DNA from: Dermatemys mawii
Taxonomy: Eukaryota; Chordata; Testudines; Dermatemydidae
Assembly: GCA_007922305.1 (NCBI GenBank)
Contig: ML677343.1
Location: forward strand, 29,207,915-29,271,914
Reading direction: 5' to 3'
DNA: 64,000 nucleotides
The notes beneath the pieces were generated by a model. It searched no databases. It saw nothing but the letters and a program-made list of their open reading frames with translations, and was not told the origin of the DNA. Shown here one piece after another: positions 22,911 through 35,300 of the stretch (position 1 is its first letter; the number at the start of each line of letters is the position of its first letter). Both the position numbers and the translations under genes were made by a program.

Positions 22911-25606
22911 ACATTCAAATGCTCTCACAGAAAAGTTTGGCTACTTCAGAAATCCGGATTTCACTGTCTGTTAAAACTCATCCCATATCGGGCTGTAACA
23001 GTGACCATGTGAAGAGAATCCTGGAACGTGCTTCATTTTCAGCATTTTAATGCTAATCCATGTACCTACACTGACTGAAGTGGGGATAAAGTGAAGTAAC
23101 ACATCATAAAACAGAAATATGAGGTAGAGATTGTTGGAATCAGTTTCACCTATCCTTATAGAGAGAGTGGTTGAATCTAACATCCCCTTGTGTAATGAAC
23201 TACCGTATCAGTTATTAATAGGAAACGTAGTGCATTTTTTATCTGCAAAGATAGTTTTATGAGAGCATCCTATCTAAAAAGTTGCTTCTACCTTCCTCAC
23301 CCTGTATTACAAAGTCACATCAGTTCATTTTATAACAAACAGAATGGTGGGGGTTGCATTAACTGCAAGACTTCAAGAAAACAGGATTACGTATAAGAGG
23401 ATAAGAAATGTTCAGAATTATTTGTCCTGTCCTATAGGGAAGAAAAAAACCCGATCATTCAGTGATTTTAAATATCCTCTGCATTTAGAACTAACACCAG
23501 GAAATAGTACTTTATATGGTGTATCATTAATTTGTGGAATTCACTGCTAAAGAAGGTCTTCAAAGCAAATACTGTGGCTGCATTTTAAAAAGGAACAAGG
23601 AGCTTTATGACCAGTAATAATGGTTGTAGTTATGCTGACTAGAGTGTACACGATAGATGCTCAGAAACATGAGGTGGTCACCTTAGAAACGTTTCTGATT
23701 TTGTCTTAGATGTATAGCTAAGGTTAGCCACAATAGTGCCATATTCCTTGACTTCTTTACATTTACTATAGGAAAATCCTAGAGATTATTTTAAATACCA
23801 GTCTAATATTATTGAACTTTCTAAGGCAACTGGCAAGTTTAAAGGGCTATATTTCTATGTTTGGTATATGAATATATTTCTATATACATGGATATGTGCA
23901 TATATATACACAAGCACACACACTACACTTTTTAAAAGGTATATTTCAATAGTATAATCTTTCTCTTCAGTTTGTTAATCAATTATACGTTGGGCCTCAT
24001 CACGGAGATTCAAGAATAACAGCAGCCATTATTGTTACAAGGCAAAGAACAGATTGATTGATGGTAGCTAATCAAAGTAATATACAGACCTTGGCACAGG
24101 CAATATTTACTTTACATCTGTCACTTAAGACATTTTACTGCCAATCAGTGCCTTCAGAAGTCTGGCTGGAACAATAGAGGTCTTTCTACTTAATTCCCCC
24201 TATTGACTAGGGCTTAAACTGACAAAGTTCATTTGGTATGTAATCCTCAAGGCATGCACTAGCTACCGCAGCCAAGTTTTTAGATATATATCCCCTGTGT
24301 CAATGAACTGGAAAAAGGCTGCTCTTCTGAGCCAAAGCATTGAAGGTGGTCCCTGCAACAGAGCCCGTGACAGTGTACAATTGGCGTTGTCCACTGCTGA
24401 GGTGTCAAAGTGATAGAAGTGCTTACAGGAATCCTCCCTGCAGCTGGTGGATATGTGAAAGGCCTTTGATGGTTCATTGGTGACTAGTGTTTTCAGGTCA
24501 GATCTGGCCAGGAAGATTGTGTGCAATAACAAAAGTGTTTTCTTTCTTTCTTTCTTTTTTTCTTTCTTTCTTTTTCTTTCTTTCTTTTGGAGACCAATAT
24601 TTACAGGATGACTCAGAAAAGCCACAAACCAGGATCAGCCTGCGAGTGAGAAGACTGGAAAAAATGTCTTGTGTGCGTCTCTCCAATGTTTGGCTCCCCT
24701 TCCTTGTTCATACGGAACATCATTGCTAGAAGTCAGAAGCCAAGATCTTAGGGATCCCATCTACAACAATGTGATCTCAAACATCCCAAGTAGCTAAATC
24801 TGGGGATAAGTCGAGGCAGCTCTTTGCCCTCATGATCAACAGGAACGATGGGGTGAAGAGAGAAGAGTGAGTTAAAAATCATCCAGATTTCATCAAAAGT
24901 TGCAGCTTTTAAACAGGAACTCAAAAATACGTACTGTTGGGATCAATCTCTGAGGTAACCTGGTGCACACACAGCCAGTGCAGGAAGACCTATGAAAATA
25001 AGGCCTCGTCTACACAGGGGGTTAATTTGCACTGAGATTTGGCATCCTTGACTGGTGCATATTTGTCTGCAATAACTGCATACTTGCCGTCAACTCTTTG
25101 CTGCATCAGTACAAATCAGTGCATCTGCATGGCAGGGACTTTGTGCATCCTAAACATAAGGCATTCTGTATGGGCATCCCACGTGTTTTGCTTCACTCCA
25201 TGTCTTCTGGGACTTTTCTCACTATGGGATACATACTGGAAGTCTCTGGAATTCTAGGACTTTTATTCAACAATTCCCATTATTCCTCTCGCACCATCCC
25301 ATGATTCATCTCCTGTGGGCAAGACAATGCCACCTTCCAATGACCATTATTTTCTGTTGGCGATCATGGACAGAACAGTGCTCCAGGCTCAGGTGCAGAA
25401 AATTTCCAATACACAGCGGCTGGTGATCTGAGATCTGGCCACCATGGTGGCTTTGAGGGTATGTAGGGCTACCAGTGTCATTACCCCCCATGCCCAAGTG
25501 TGGGGTAGTGAAACTGAAAAGCTATGCAGCATTTGTATGATCTTGAACTTGCTGGGAGGCTTGTGCATGTGTTACATGTTTAATGAATGATGGTGCATCT
25601 CTCTGA
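22911..25606. other. Non-coding; AT-rich with simple repeats
   Basis: No supported gene. Includes AT/TA-rich tracts near 23860-23930, a (TTTC)n microsatellite at 24536-24588, and a one-ended remnant of the TGTCTACA MITE near 25006. Confidence 0.4.
24536..24588. repeat. (TTTC)n microsatellite
   Basis: Imperfect CTTT tetramer array. It explains the Phe/Leu/Ser-rich and Lys/Arg/Glu-rich open frames on the two strands. Confidence 0.95.
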
Positions 25607-25609
25607 TTA

Positions 25610-25740
25610 CACTGGTCTACAATTTTTTAGAAGTCGTCTGCTTCAGAGATAAAATGTGATATTTATTATGTATTTTGATGTGCTGAATTCAAATATGACA
25701 ATTAAAACAACTGATTGGCTACTGTTTCTAAGATATTTAA
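25610..25740 (+). repeat. Left inverted terminal repeat of the CACTG transposon
   Basis: It comprises the terminal CACTGGTCTACA and a subterminal block, 'attaaaacaactgattggct' (about 25701-25720). Both are echoed in reverse complement at the right end at the same distance, about 100 bp from the tip. The sequence between them is poorly conserved. It lies downstream of the transposase gene. Confidence 0.6.
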
Positions 25741-25953
25741 GTTTTTACATTTTATGTCTATGTATATTGTGTAGATAGTAGAGTTTTAATCATAAATTGT
25801 AAACCTAGGTCTTTTCATGTGTTTATGGTTGCTTTACATGATAATATTTCACCTGTCCTGTTTATGTAACACTTTAAAATCAGCAAAAGGGTTATATAAA
25901 TAAAATGTATTATGAAACAAAAGGCAAAAAACTATTATGTACATAGTTTAGTC

Positions 25954-27645
25954 CTATTCAGTGTCTACTCGGCGCTTCTTGGTTTGTCTCTCGTATTCAT
26001 TAAATGGAGCATCTCTTGTCACTGTCCAGCAATAGTCTGCAAGCATTGATGGGCTCCATTTGCCCTGATAGCGTTTCTCCATTGTTGCAATGTCCTGGTG
26101 AAATCGCTCGCCGTGCTTGTCGCTCACTGCTCTGCAGTTCGGTGGAAAAAATCTAGATGAGAGTGCAAAAAATGTATCTTAAGTGACATGTTGCAACCAA
26201 GGCTTTTGTATGCCTTGAGGAGGTTTGCCACCAACAACCTGTAGTTGTCTGCCTTGCTGTTTCTGAGAAAATGTATTGCCACTGACTGGAAGGCTTTCCA
26301 TGCCGTCTTTTCCTTGCCACGCAGTGCATGGTCAAATGCATCATCTCGAAGAAGTTCACGAATCTGAGGACCAACAAAGACACCTTCCTTTATCTTAGCT
26401 TCACTTAACCTTGGAAATTTTCCATGGAGGTACTTGAAAGCTGCTTGTGTTTTGTCAATGGCCTTGACAAAGTTCTTCATCAGACCTAGCTTGATGTAAG
26501 GGTGGTAACAAAATCTTCCTTGATTCAACAAATGGTAGATGCTGAACACTTTTCCTCTCAGGCTCCAATGACTGTCGGAGTGGCCAGTCTTTCTTGATGT
26601 TGTGGGAATCTCTTGCACGACTATCCCATTCGCAGAGAAAACAGCAGTACTTTGTGTATCCAGTCTGCAGACCAAGCAAGAGAGCAACAACCTTCAAATC
26701 GCCACAAAGCTGCCACTGATGTTGGTCATAGTTTATGCACCTCAAAAGTTGTTTCATGTTGTCATACGTTTCCTTCATATGGACTGCATGATCAACTGGA
26801 ATTGATGGCAAAACATTGCTATTATGCAGCAAAACAGCTTTAAGACTCGTCTTCGATGAATCAATGAAGAGTCTCCACTCATCTGGATCGTGAACGATGT
26901 TGATGGCTGCCATCACACCATCGACGTTGTTGCAGGCTACAAGAACACCTTCCATGAAGAAGAATGGGACAAGATCCTTTTGACGGTCACGGAACATGGA
27001 AACCCTAACATCACCTGCCAGGAGATTCCACTGCTGTAGTCTGGAGCCCAACAGCTCTGCCTTACTCTTGGGTACTTCCAAATCCCTGACAAGGTCATTC
27101 AGTTCAGCTTGTGTTATGAGGTGTGGTTCAGAGGAGGAGGATGGGAGAAAATGTGGGTCCTGTGACATTGATGGTTCAGGACCAGAAGTTTCATCCTCTT
27201 TCTCTTCCTCATCTGACTCAAGTGAGAATGATTCTGGTGCATCAGGAACCGGCAGTCCTTCTCCTTGGGGTATTGGGCGTATAGCTGATGGAATGTTTGG
27301 ATAATGCACAGTCCACTTTTTCTTCTTTGACACACCTTTCCCAACTGAAGGCACCATGCAGAAGTAACAATTGCTGGTATGATCTGTTGGCTCTCTCCAA
27401 ATCATTGGCACTGCAAAAGGCATAGATTTCCTTTTCCTGTTCAACCACTGGTGAAGATTTGTTGCACAAGTGTTGCAGCATATGTGTGGGGCCCACCTCT
27501 TGTCCTGATCTCCAATTTTGCAGCCAAAATAAAGGTGATAGGCTTTCTTAACCATAGTGGTTATACTGTGCTTTTGTGATGCAAAAGTCACTTCACCACA
27601 AACATAGCAGAAGTTATCTGCACTGTTCACACAAGTACGAGGCAT
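25954..27645 (-). pseudogene. DDE-like transposase gene, frameshifted, unknown family
   Basis: Single-exon gene of roughly 560 codons on the minus strand, start ATG at 27645, stop TAG at 25954-25956. Frame 1 gives 396 residues. The N-terminus has three CxxC pairs (Cys13/16, Cys57/60, Cys93/96), which look zinc-binding. An acidic patch follows at about 143-158. Next come EWRLFIDSS (Asp262), QLCGDLKV (Asp316), CCFLCEWDSRAR (Cys335/338, Asp341) and His348. A frameshift near 26493-26500 moves the coding sense to a second frame (LMKNFVKAIDK ... KSLGCNMSLKIHFLHSHLDFF). A run of six A at 26146-26151 marks a second shift into a third frame containing HGERFH and a basic tail ending KKRR. The D..D..E-like spacing and the location inside CACTG inverted repeats suggest a transposase. 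I recall similar unnamed proteins in arthropods and turtles, but this is memory only. With two shifts the copy is probably inactive. Confidence 0.75.
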
Positions 27646-28025
27646 CTCTGCTCACTTTGGCTAAACAGAAATGTGTCCCTTTGCAAAATCAAACACTGAC
27701 AAATAACAGAGCATGACACTGTATGATTTCTAGAGCTGATATAGGGCAATTTGTTCAGCAGAGTGATATAAGCTTCATTATGATTGCATCATCCATGACT
27801 TCTAGGAATAACATGATGCAATTCATATCATGTATGACGCAATACCAGCTTCAGATTCCATCATTCATTGTTTTGCCTAAAAAGCAAGTACTGTCCAAAC
27901 CCAGTCATAGATTTATTCATAGATCCAGTCAAAGATGTATTTTAGTCATTTCTGGTTTAAATTGAGATCCCTTCCCTTTATAACTCACTTATCCTCCGCC
28001 ATTCCCATGTCAAGGGTCGTATATA

Positions 28026-28155
28026 CTGACCCAATAGCATATGTTGAAAACTAGAGCCAATCAACAATTTTAAGCATCATTTTCGTTCTCAGTGACCCAG
28101 AGTTAGTAAAGTTTGACTACATTTATTTCAGAAGCATTTTGGCTGTAGAGCAGTG
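28026..28155 (-). repeat. Right inverted terminal repeat of the CACTG transposon
   Basis: It ends ...TGTAGAGCAGTG at 28155, complementary to the left tip. The subterminal AGCCAATCA at 28055-28063 is the complement of the left block. It lies upstream of the transposase start, so any promoter would lie between this repeat and 27645; no clear TATA box stands out. Confidence 0.6.
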
Positions 28156-28264
28156 TTATTGATTTTCTTCTCTGATTATCATTGGATTTTAAGAACTATG
28201 ATCAAACCGGAGTTAATTTACACATAAATATTTATCTGTAACATTCTACCGACCCCCCAAGAAG

Positions 28265-28410
28265 GGGAGAGTGGCTAATGTTTGAGCTGACGCACAGGTC
28301 TGGGAGTCAAGAGATGTGACTTCTCTTTCCAAGTCTGCCACCGACTCACTGTGTGACCCTGGGCAGGTACTTCGCCTCTGTGTACAATTTGGATGACAAT
28401 GCTGACATAT
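28265..28410 (+). mobile_element. MIR-type SINE
   Basis: Shows the head ('caggtctgggagtcaagaga', 'ctttccaagtctgccaccga') followed by 'tcactgtgtgaccctgggca' and a decayed core. Orientation is sense. It lies just outside the right duplication of the CACTG transposon. Confidence 0.82.
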
Positions 28411-31400
28411 ATTACAGTGGGGTTGCTAGGCAAAATCCACTAATGTCTGTGATGCAACTGAAGCCTGATCCAGACCCCAAGTGAAATCGGTGGCAAGACT
28501 CCCTTTGACTTCGTATCAGGCCCTTAAAGATCTACCTAAGATCTACTCTTTATATTCTGTCCTCTGGATATCCAGTTCCATGAGGGCACTGAGCATTTGT
28601 GGGCTGTGGATCTCATACACATTTTCCCACTATTTGGCACTGATTAGTCTTCAGAATTCAACAGCACTTCAGTCATTCTTCCAGTGTATCAGCTTCTCGC
28701 CAGATTAGAGCCATTTGGCCATAGGATGTACAGGTATTTCCCCCCACACTGATGAAGTAGATCCCTAACTTCTCTGAAACATGTGATACAGCTGTTGTAG
28801 CTTGTTTCAATGAGGGCTTAGAATATTAATGAACTACATTCTCAGTACGTGAATATATGTATATGTTCAGTACATGAACTACTTATCAATACGATTGCAA
28901 CATTTTACTGTTTAACTAATCTCATCTAAAAAAAGCATCTCCATTTTCACACACTAAACACAAAAGAGTCTGCCCAATGATTCTGTAGGTTTTTCATACT
29001 GCCAAATTTCTATTACATAAACAGCATTCTTTGCTTCATGTTTCTCATACACAACAAATACCCGCAATAGGGCTGCAACCAGAAGTGCCCAGCTTGCTCT
29101 GTTTTGGTCATCGGGATCGTCTCCTCCTAAGAATTTTTGGGTTTTGTTGGGTTTTTCTGTTTGGTTGGTTCAGTTTTTGGCTTTCAAAAGGGGTGAAAAA
29201 AAGCGGGGGGGGGACGGGGGAAGTGAACAAGAAAAAGAAAAAGCAAAAAATCCTGGGACTTTGCCAAAGTAACTAGCTAACTTCCAAGGCATGTCTGTCA
29301 ATGAATTTGCTCTGGAATTTCCTCTGCATGTACTGGAGGGTTCAGTATTTCCATAAAACCCAGCATTCTGTTAGATTAAGGAGCACATGATTATGTAAGG
29401 GAAAAGACTTGGGCCCTTGAATTGCAAGTACATTTGTCAGAGAGTCGACAAAAGATAAGAGCCAGATTCTGAAGTCCGCGGAGTCACATGGATGTTTCTG
29501 AGAGCAGGACTGTCAGTGCCTTTACTTCAGTGGGAGTAGGATAGAATTAAAACTGAATACGGAACTGAGATATGACCCCTCCGCTTTAAATTATAATAGA
29601 ACTTATTAAAATTTGGATGTGATTTAAATTTCATTAGTGTGCTAGCATGCATTAACTGCAATGCTTTGATTCAGAAAATATATTCTCATTCTATTCATCT
29701 TTCATAGGTTTAGCCCGGCACTTTACGTGATATAGTAAGTTTGCAAAACAAATCTGATGATATTAAAGTAGTTCCATATAATGGATATTTGTCCGTATCA
29801 CATAATTCAGTATCAGTCTATTTTTCAGTCTTCACAAAGGGCTGAAGTGGCAGCGGGTGTTTGCGGTCAGAACAGGGAGACACTGGAAGAGATGTATGGG
29901 AAGTCTAACATTGCTTACACGCCATATGTCTGGCTCTTGTCTCTGCAGGTAGAATCTGAGTTTCACAGTAACAAAATTGAAATTGGAAAAGGGAAAAATA
30001 AATTAAACTAGTACCTAAGATCATAACTAAGCAATTGACCAACATGTGACCATCCATAAAAAGCCTACATGTATGTACTTCAAGCATGTTTTCAGAAGGC
30101 AAGCAATAGACCAAGATGGGGAATAGTGAGATAACCCCTGTGGTATCCCTTTTACCTTTCATTTTAATTTATGAATCAATACAGTGTTGGTTTAAAGGGC
30201 CTAGAGATTGAAGCCACAGATCGAGATTGAGATGCAGTGAATGAAGCCACAGATCTCAGATGTATAATCCTAAAGATATTGATTGTTTTATTACTTGTAT
30301 TTTTATGACTGAAGTTCTCAAGTTAGCCACTAAATAGGTTCAACCTAGTGTCATATGCTAGGGCGCAACCCATATCAGTGAGGGGTTGTGTTACTACCTG
30401 CCCTGTAGCACCTGAATCCTTTAAATGCTCTGCCGCCATGGCTCATAGCCTGGACACAGCCAGCCAGCAGACATGCATGGACTGAGTCTCTGTGTGCTCT
30501 CAGCACTCTGATTCCATCAGCCTGCTTGTTATACCCTCTGGAATCCACCAGCGTTGGTTGCAACTAACAACACCCTCCACCCCACCATTCTGAAATTTCC
30601 CAAAATGGTGTGCTCTGCAATGCTCAGTCCTTTCCTGGACCATTCAGAGGAATAATAAGGTTTCTTTACTCCTCAGAAGAGATAAACTGCCCAGCTTATC
30701 ACTTTAACTAAAGATAACAACACACACACGTAGCCAGAGGGTAGAGAGGAGTTACAATGTCAAAAGACAGACTGAAAAATATGGTTTGCTGATGTTTTTA
30801 AAATCTCGTGATTTGTGAGGCCCATCTCATGACTTTTTTGAGCTCTGACTTATCATTTTTGATCCCTCATGGTTGGTAGTACTGCCTCTCTCAGACAATT
30901 CCCTGACCCCAGAAATCTCCACAGTTCACACTCCCAGGGCTATCTGCCGGGACATCACCTAGCAGCTGGGTTCTTTACCTGAAGCAGGGACTTCTGTGGG
31001 AACTACCTGTTCCCTACTGTTCTTTAGCTCAACTGCCTTTTAAAGGACTGGCTGTTCTTCAGACTATCAGCTCAGTCTTAACTCCACAGCTTCAGTGTGC
31101 AGGCACCTTATTATTAGCAGGTAGGACTGGGCCCAATCCCCTTTGAAGGAACCAGTCACCATGTAGCACTGTTACTTTCAGTGTTTTGTGTCCATCTGTT
31201 GTGAACCAGCAATAGAGAGGTGAGAATGGGTACCATGTGCTGCGTTGCTGCTGGGTCAAAGGTCAAAAGTTCACAAGTGTGCACGCATGCTCACACGGTG
31301 AAGATTTCAGCCTTCCAATTTGCTGGAATTTAAAGGGATATAGTTTCGAATCATGCCTTTGGAATGCAGGTCTGACCCTAATAGCCCAGAGCGGGAGGGA

Positions 31401-32026
31401 TGACAGTATTATTAGTGTGAAGTGACAGAATGGAAGCTTTGTGCAAGTACGTGGTACGCACAGGCAATCTGAAAAATGAGCAGTACATGAACGTTGCAAT
31501 TGGGGTAATGCTTGTATTCTGGCAGCTTCCATTGTTGCAGCGGGGAAACTAATGAAACATGCCAATCTAGGTTCTGCTTCAGCTCCCATCAAAGTCAATC
31601 AATGGGAGTTTGATTGATGCCCCTTGGAGCGGGTTTGAGCTCTTGCTGCCTGAATCTACCTGGCAATGATACACAAATACCTGTTCCTTGTAGTTTACTT
31701 AGCCAGATGATTCTAGTTAAAGGTTCATTATTTCTTTCCCCTAAATAAATAATAGTAATTTACATAGTAATAAATGATTTTTCTGAGTGGGCTACAGTCC
31801 AACATGGTGAAAGGGAAAGTAAAATTGGGTTGATTCTAGTGCAAATTTAGGCTAGCAAATACCAGGTGCATGTCTTTGGAAGGTAATGAACTGATTAGGA
31901 AGTGTGTTTTTTATGTTTAGATTCTCCTCATTTTCTTCTCCTCTTCACTTCTGCTGATCATAAAGCTCTGTATTATGACAATTTTTCCTCTGGACAGAGA
32001 AGGTTGGACACGATTTCCACTATAAC
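28411..32026. other. Non-coding, no supported gene
   Basis: Unassigned sequence. It includes a G-rich run at 29203-29222, a short (CA)n near 30719-30730, and two 13-base 'gaagccacagatc' direct repeats near 30210 and 30244. Short 'gatccaaagt/acttcagtggg'-type fold-back remnants lie near 28466 and 29462. Confidence 0.4.
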
Positions 32027-32381
32027 TTATCAGTAGAGTTGTTCAGAAAATGGAGATTCCATTCCATGGGCAAGTCTGATGCTATTTTGACATTTTTTTC
32101 CCTCCCAGAATAGGAGGAAAAGTGGAAATATCAAAAAATTTCAAGAACTAAATTTTGACTCTGAAATGTGAAAATGAAAAATGGATCAAAATATTGACAT
32201 TTTCAACATTTCACTGCAAATTGTCAATTTGAAACAAATAATTTTGTTTCAAATTTTCCCTCAGGAAAATGTAACCAAAATCTACATTTTCTCACGAAAA
32301 TATTTGATTTTGATAAAATCCCCTATTTCACTTGGGAAAGAATTTCAGTTGAAAACATTTTAACCAGCTATATTTATCAGT
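32027..32381. mobile_element. AT-rich hAT-like MITE with perfect 8-bp TSD
   Basis: The element (32035-32373) is flanked by identical TTATCAGT octamers at 32027-32034 and 32374-32381. The left edge AGAGTTGTTCAGAAAATG and the complement of the right edge (ATAGCTGGTTAAAATG) are similar but imperfect inverted termini. The interior is dominated by gaaaat/attttc words, a known look of one turtle MITE family. It is non-coding. Confidence 0.68.
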
Positions 32382-35300
32382 GCTTCCCTCTGCACTAGCC
32401 AAAGGGTTGGGAGGATTTAGGGACCTTGATGCCAGTAATTGTGAGCAATGGGTCATAAGGCAGAAAAAGTGTTCATCAGAGGCATGTCCACAACTGAGAT
32501 GTTCAGTTGATTTCACCTTTAATTATCTCTCAGAACTCTGGGATGCACACAGCAAAAGAATCCCAGTCTTCTATCCATCCTGACATCTATCCATGTCAGT
32601 GGCTAATAACACGTCCACCACCCACAATTTCATTTGTTATAATGTCCTTGACTTTTTATGTATTTCCAAAATCTAGACTGATAACATTGCTGGAACAGTT
32701 TTGCCTTGATGGCTCCGTCCATGCATTCAGTTCAGCATAGACCAAAGAGAGACTGACCAGGTTGAGGTGTGGCTATATTTCGTCTCTGTCTCTTGGATAG
32801 TTCTAGTCAACTGCTTGTTATTTTGAGGAGTCTCATATAGGGTTCAGTCTTGTCCCTTCTTTGTGAAACATATATGTGGAACCATTGGGAGGATTAATTA
32901 GGAGGTCAGAGCCTGAGGCCTGCCCCTAATTTGCATATATTAACATAGTTTGAAAAGATAATCTAATGCACATGACCATAAGTATTTCTGGTACTGGTAT
33001 CTTCCTTGATGGATGAAAGTAAACTTTTCCTGTACAACTTCACTAGTGATTAAAGATCTGGTTTTCTTCCCATGCCAGTCAATGGTGTTTTGCTCTTGGT
33101 TTCATTAGGTTCTGGATGGGACCAAAAAACCTGAGCTGTGACCTGACTCCACATTTACCAGGAGATGGAAGCCACAAGCTGTAGTTTAACATTCTGTTGG
33201 TCACATTTACCCCTCAGCCTGCAGTGTGGACATCCTCTGCTCTGAAAGAGAAAGAAGCAAAATCTCACACTTCAATAAAGCAACTATAAATTAGCCTCAG
33301 AATAGACAGTTTTAAATATAAACTGTGATTAGTTGTAATAAGAGTTTTCTGGAGACATCTTGTTGTTACATAATAATCAGGATCCAAATTCTGTGGTTTG
33401 TAGTCTTTTCAGATCTTACTTACATCACTGTAAATCTGGTATAATGCTAAGCAATTCATGGGGTTACTCCAGATTTGCACTGTTGTAAATGAGAGTAGAA
33501 CCTGATCCATGGCCCTCAGTCTTAGGCAAACTCCAAATACAGTTAATAGGTTTCTTGCTTCAGAGAGTTCTTCAAACTTTGACCTCAAGTTACTATAACA
33601 TGATAAATTTCAAGGGCATCTAAAACTGGAACAGCTTCCAAACTGAAAACCATGGAAGATATTTCTATGCTTTGTACTACAAACTCTTTGGAGTCCTTCA
33701 CATCTCTTTGGTTTCATCATTGGCTTCTGCTCTTTAATGAAGCCATCATAAAGCCACAGCATATTTAGTCCAAAGAATGCCAATAAAACTGTTCAAAAGA
33801 AAAACTCTAACATGCCATCAATGAAATCACAAGTGTGTTATTACAATCAAATGCAGGCTGACTGTTTATTTAGGGCTAGGGAAAAATGGGGTTTAATTCA
33901 TGACAGCTGATTTTGTGTGTGTTTATATCAGTATAAAGATTGTGTACTTGTGGGAATCAAATTATGTTTTTGATTCTAAAGTGGGGATGGAAGAAAGGCA
34001 AAGTGCAGTAGAAAATGGTTTCTCGCTCCTTAAAAAAAAGCAGCTAAACAAGTATTTAAGAATAAAAACAAGTAAAATTCATTATCATTTAGGGGAAAAT
34101 CATGAAAATCAGAGGAAAAAAAACTGTCAATGTATTTTAGAGACATGCAGCGAATATTTTTCTGAAAAACCTGTTGTGAACTTTTTGTTGCCTCATTTCA
34201 GGCAATTCATTTCCCGTCAGATTTTACTTTCTGCATAATTTTTTAAAAATGGCTAATTAAAAACTTCTCTGAAAATGTAAATGGCTAATTTCAAATCTCA
34301 GCTTTCAAAGGCAACTGTAGCAAAGATTGGACCCATATTTCTATAGAAATGGTCTCTCTCTTTGGAAAAAAATGCACAAGAGTCTTTGTTAAAAGTAATG
34401 AAATTGAGTGATTTTTGGGTGGTGACGGAACAAAAAGAGGGATTCCATTTGTAACAAAAAACAAACAAACAAACAAAACCTTCCAAGTCTGAGTAGTTTT
34501 TCTATGACCCATTAATATTTCAGCCCTTTCTAGACACAATGCGCAACTTATTTAACAGGATCCTCATTATCACATCCAATTTCCTTTGAACCTCAATAGC
34601 ACTTCTGGATATAGCACAAGATAGCCAGTCTTATGAATGCTGGAGGAAGTGTCTGTCTTCCTGCTACCTTCTACTCATCCACTCCATTCACTTCTTCTGC
34701 CTTCACCTTTTTAGCTACCTAGGGACAGCTTAACCATTAGGCTTCTTAAATCATTCCTAAAAATGCTACCTTGAGAAAATGCTGCTCCTGTCCCTGAGAC
34801 TGCAGCACTGGAAATACTAATTAGCTAACGGTTAACAGTTTTTCCAAGGAGTACCCCCATCCAAAGTCATTAATTCCAGGGAAGATGTCAAACTGTGGTA
34901 CAAAGACATTTGTACGTGTATTATGTGGGGAGCAGCATGTAGATGTAGGCATTAGTTCAGATAATACCTCTCCGTCGCTGAGATTAATATGCAGCTTTCC
35001 ATCGGAATGTTTCTCTTGCCTGCACCATCAAATGGGTAGTAGGCTGGCTGGTGTGGAAAGGGCCATCTTTCTGTGGTTCTTGACCTCAGTTTTCTATGTT
35101 AAAAGGACCCTTTTATTCATCTGAATTTCCGTAAGACAGGAAAAAGAGTCAGAGGCTGGCAGTCTGTTTCTCCAGAGCCACGCCAACATGACAGACACAC
35201 TTTAATATATCAAAGACTGAACACAGGAGGCTTTGAGAAGGAGCACACGCCTCTGGGGAATCGCTGGTGGGTCAGACTGTTCTTCCTCTTGCACTACATA

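Larger units (their letters stand above)
25607..28158 (-). mobile_element. CACTG-terminated DNA transposon with own transposase-like gene
   Basis: The element spans 25610-28155 (2,546 bp). The left end CACTGGTCTACA and the reverse complement of the right end CACTGCTCTACA match at 11 of 12. Both are flanked by TTA (25607-25609 and 28156-28158), a 3-bp target duplication. About 100 bp inside each end lies a second matching block containing TTAAAA then TGATTGGCT (about 25702-25720; complement at about 28055-28073), so the inverted repeats are roughly 130 bp and imperfect. The interior holds one intronless gene on the minus strand (25954-27645). CACTR/CACWG ends with 2-4 bp duplications are typical of the CMC group (CACTA, Mirage, Chapaev); assignment to that group is inference. 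I do not recognise a named family. Confidence 0.72.

Noticed and set aside
24536..24588. Lys/Glu/Arg-rich peptide from the minus strand
   Set aside because: It is the translation of the (TTTC)n microsatellite.
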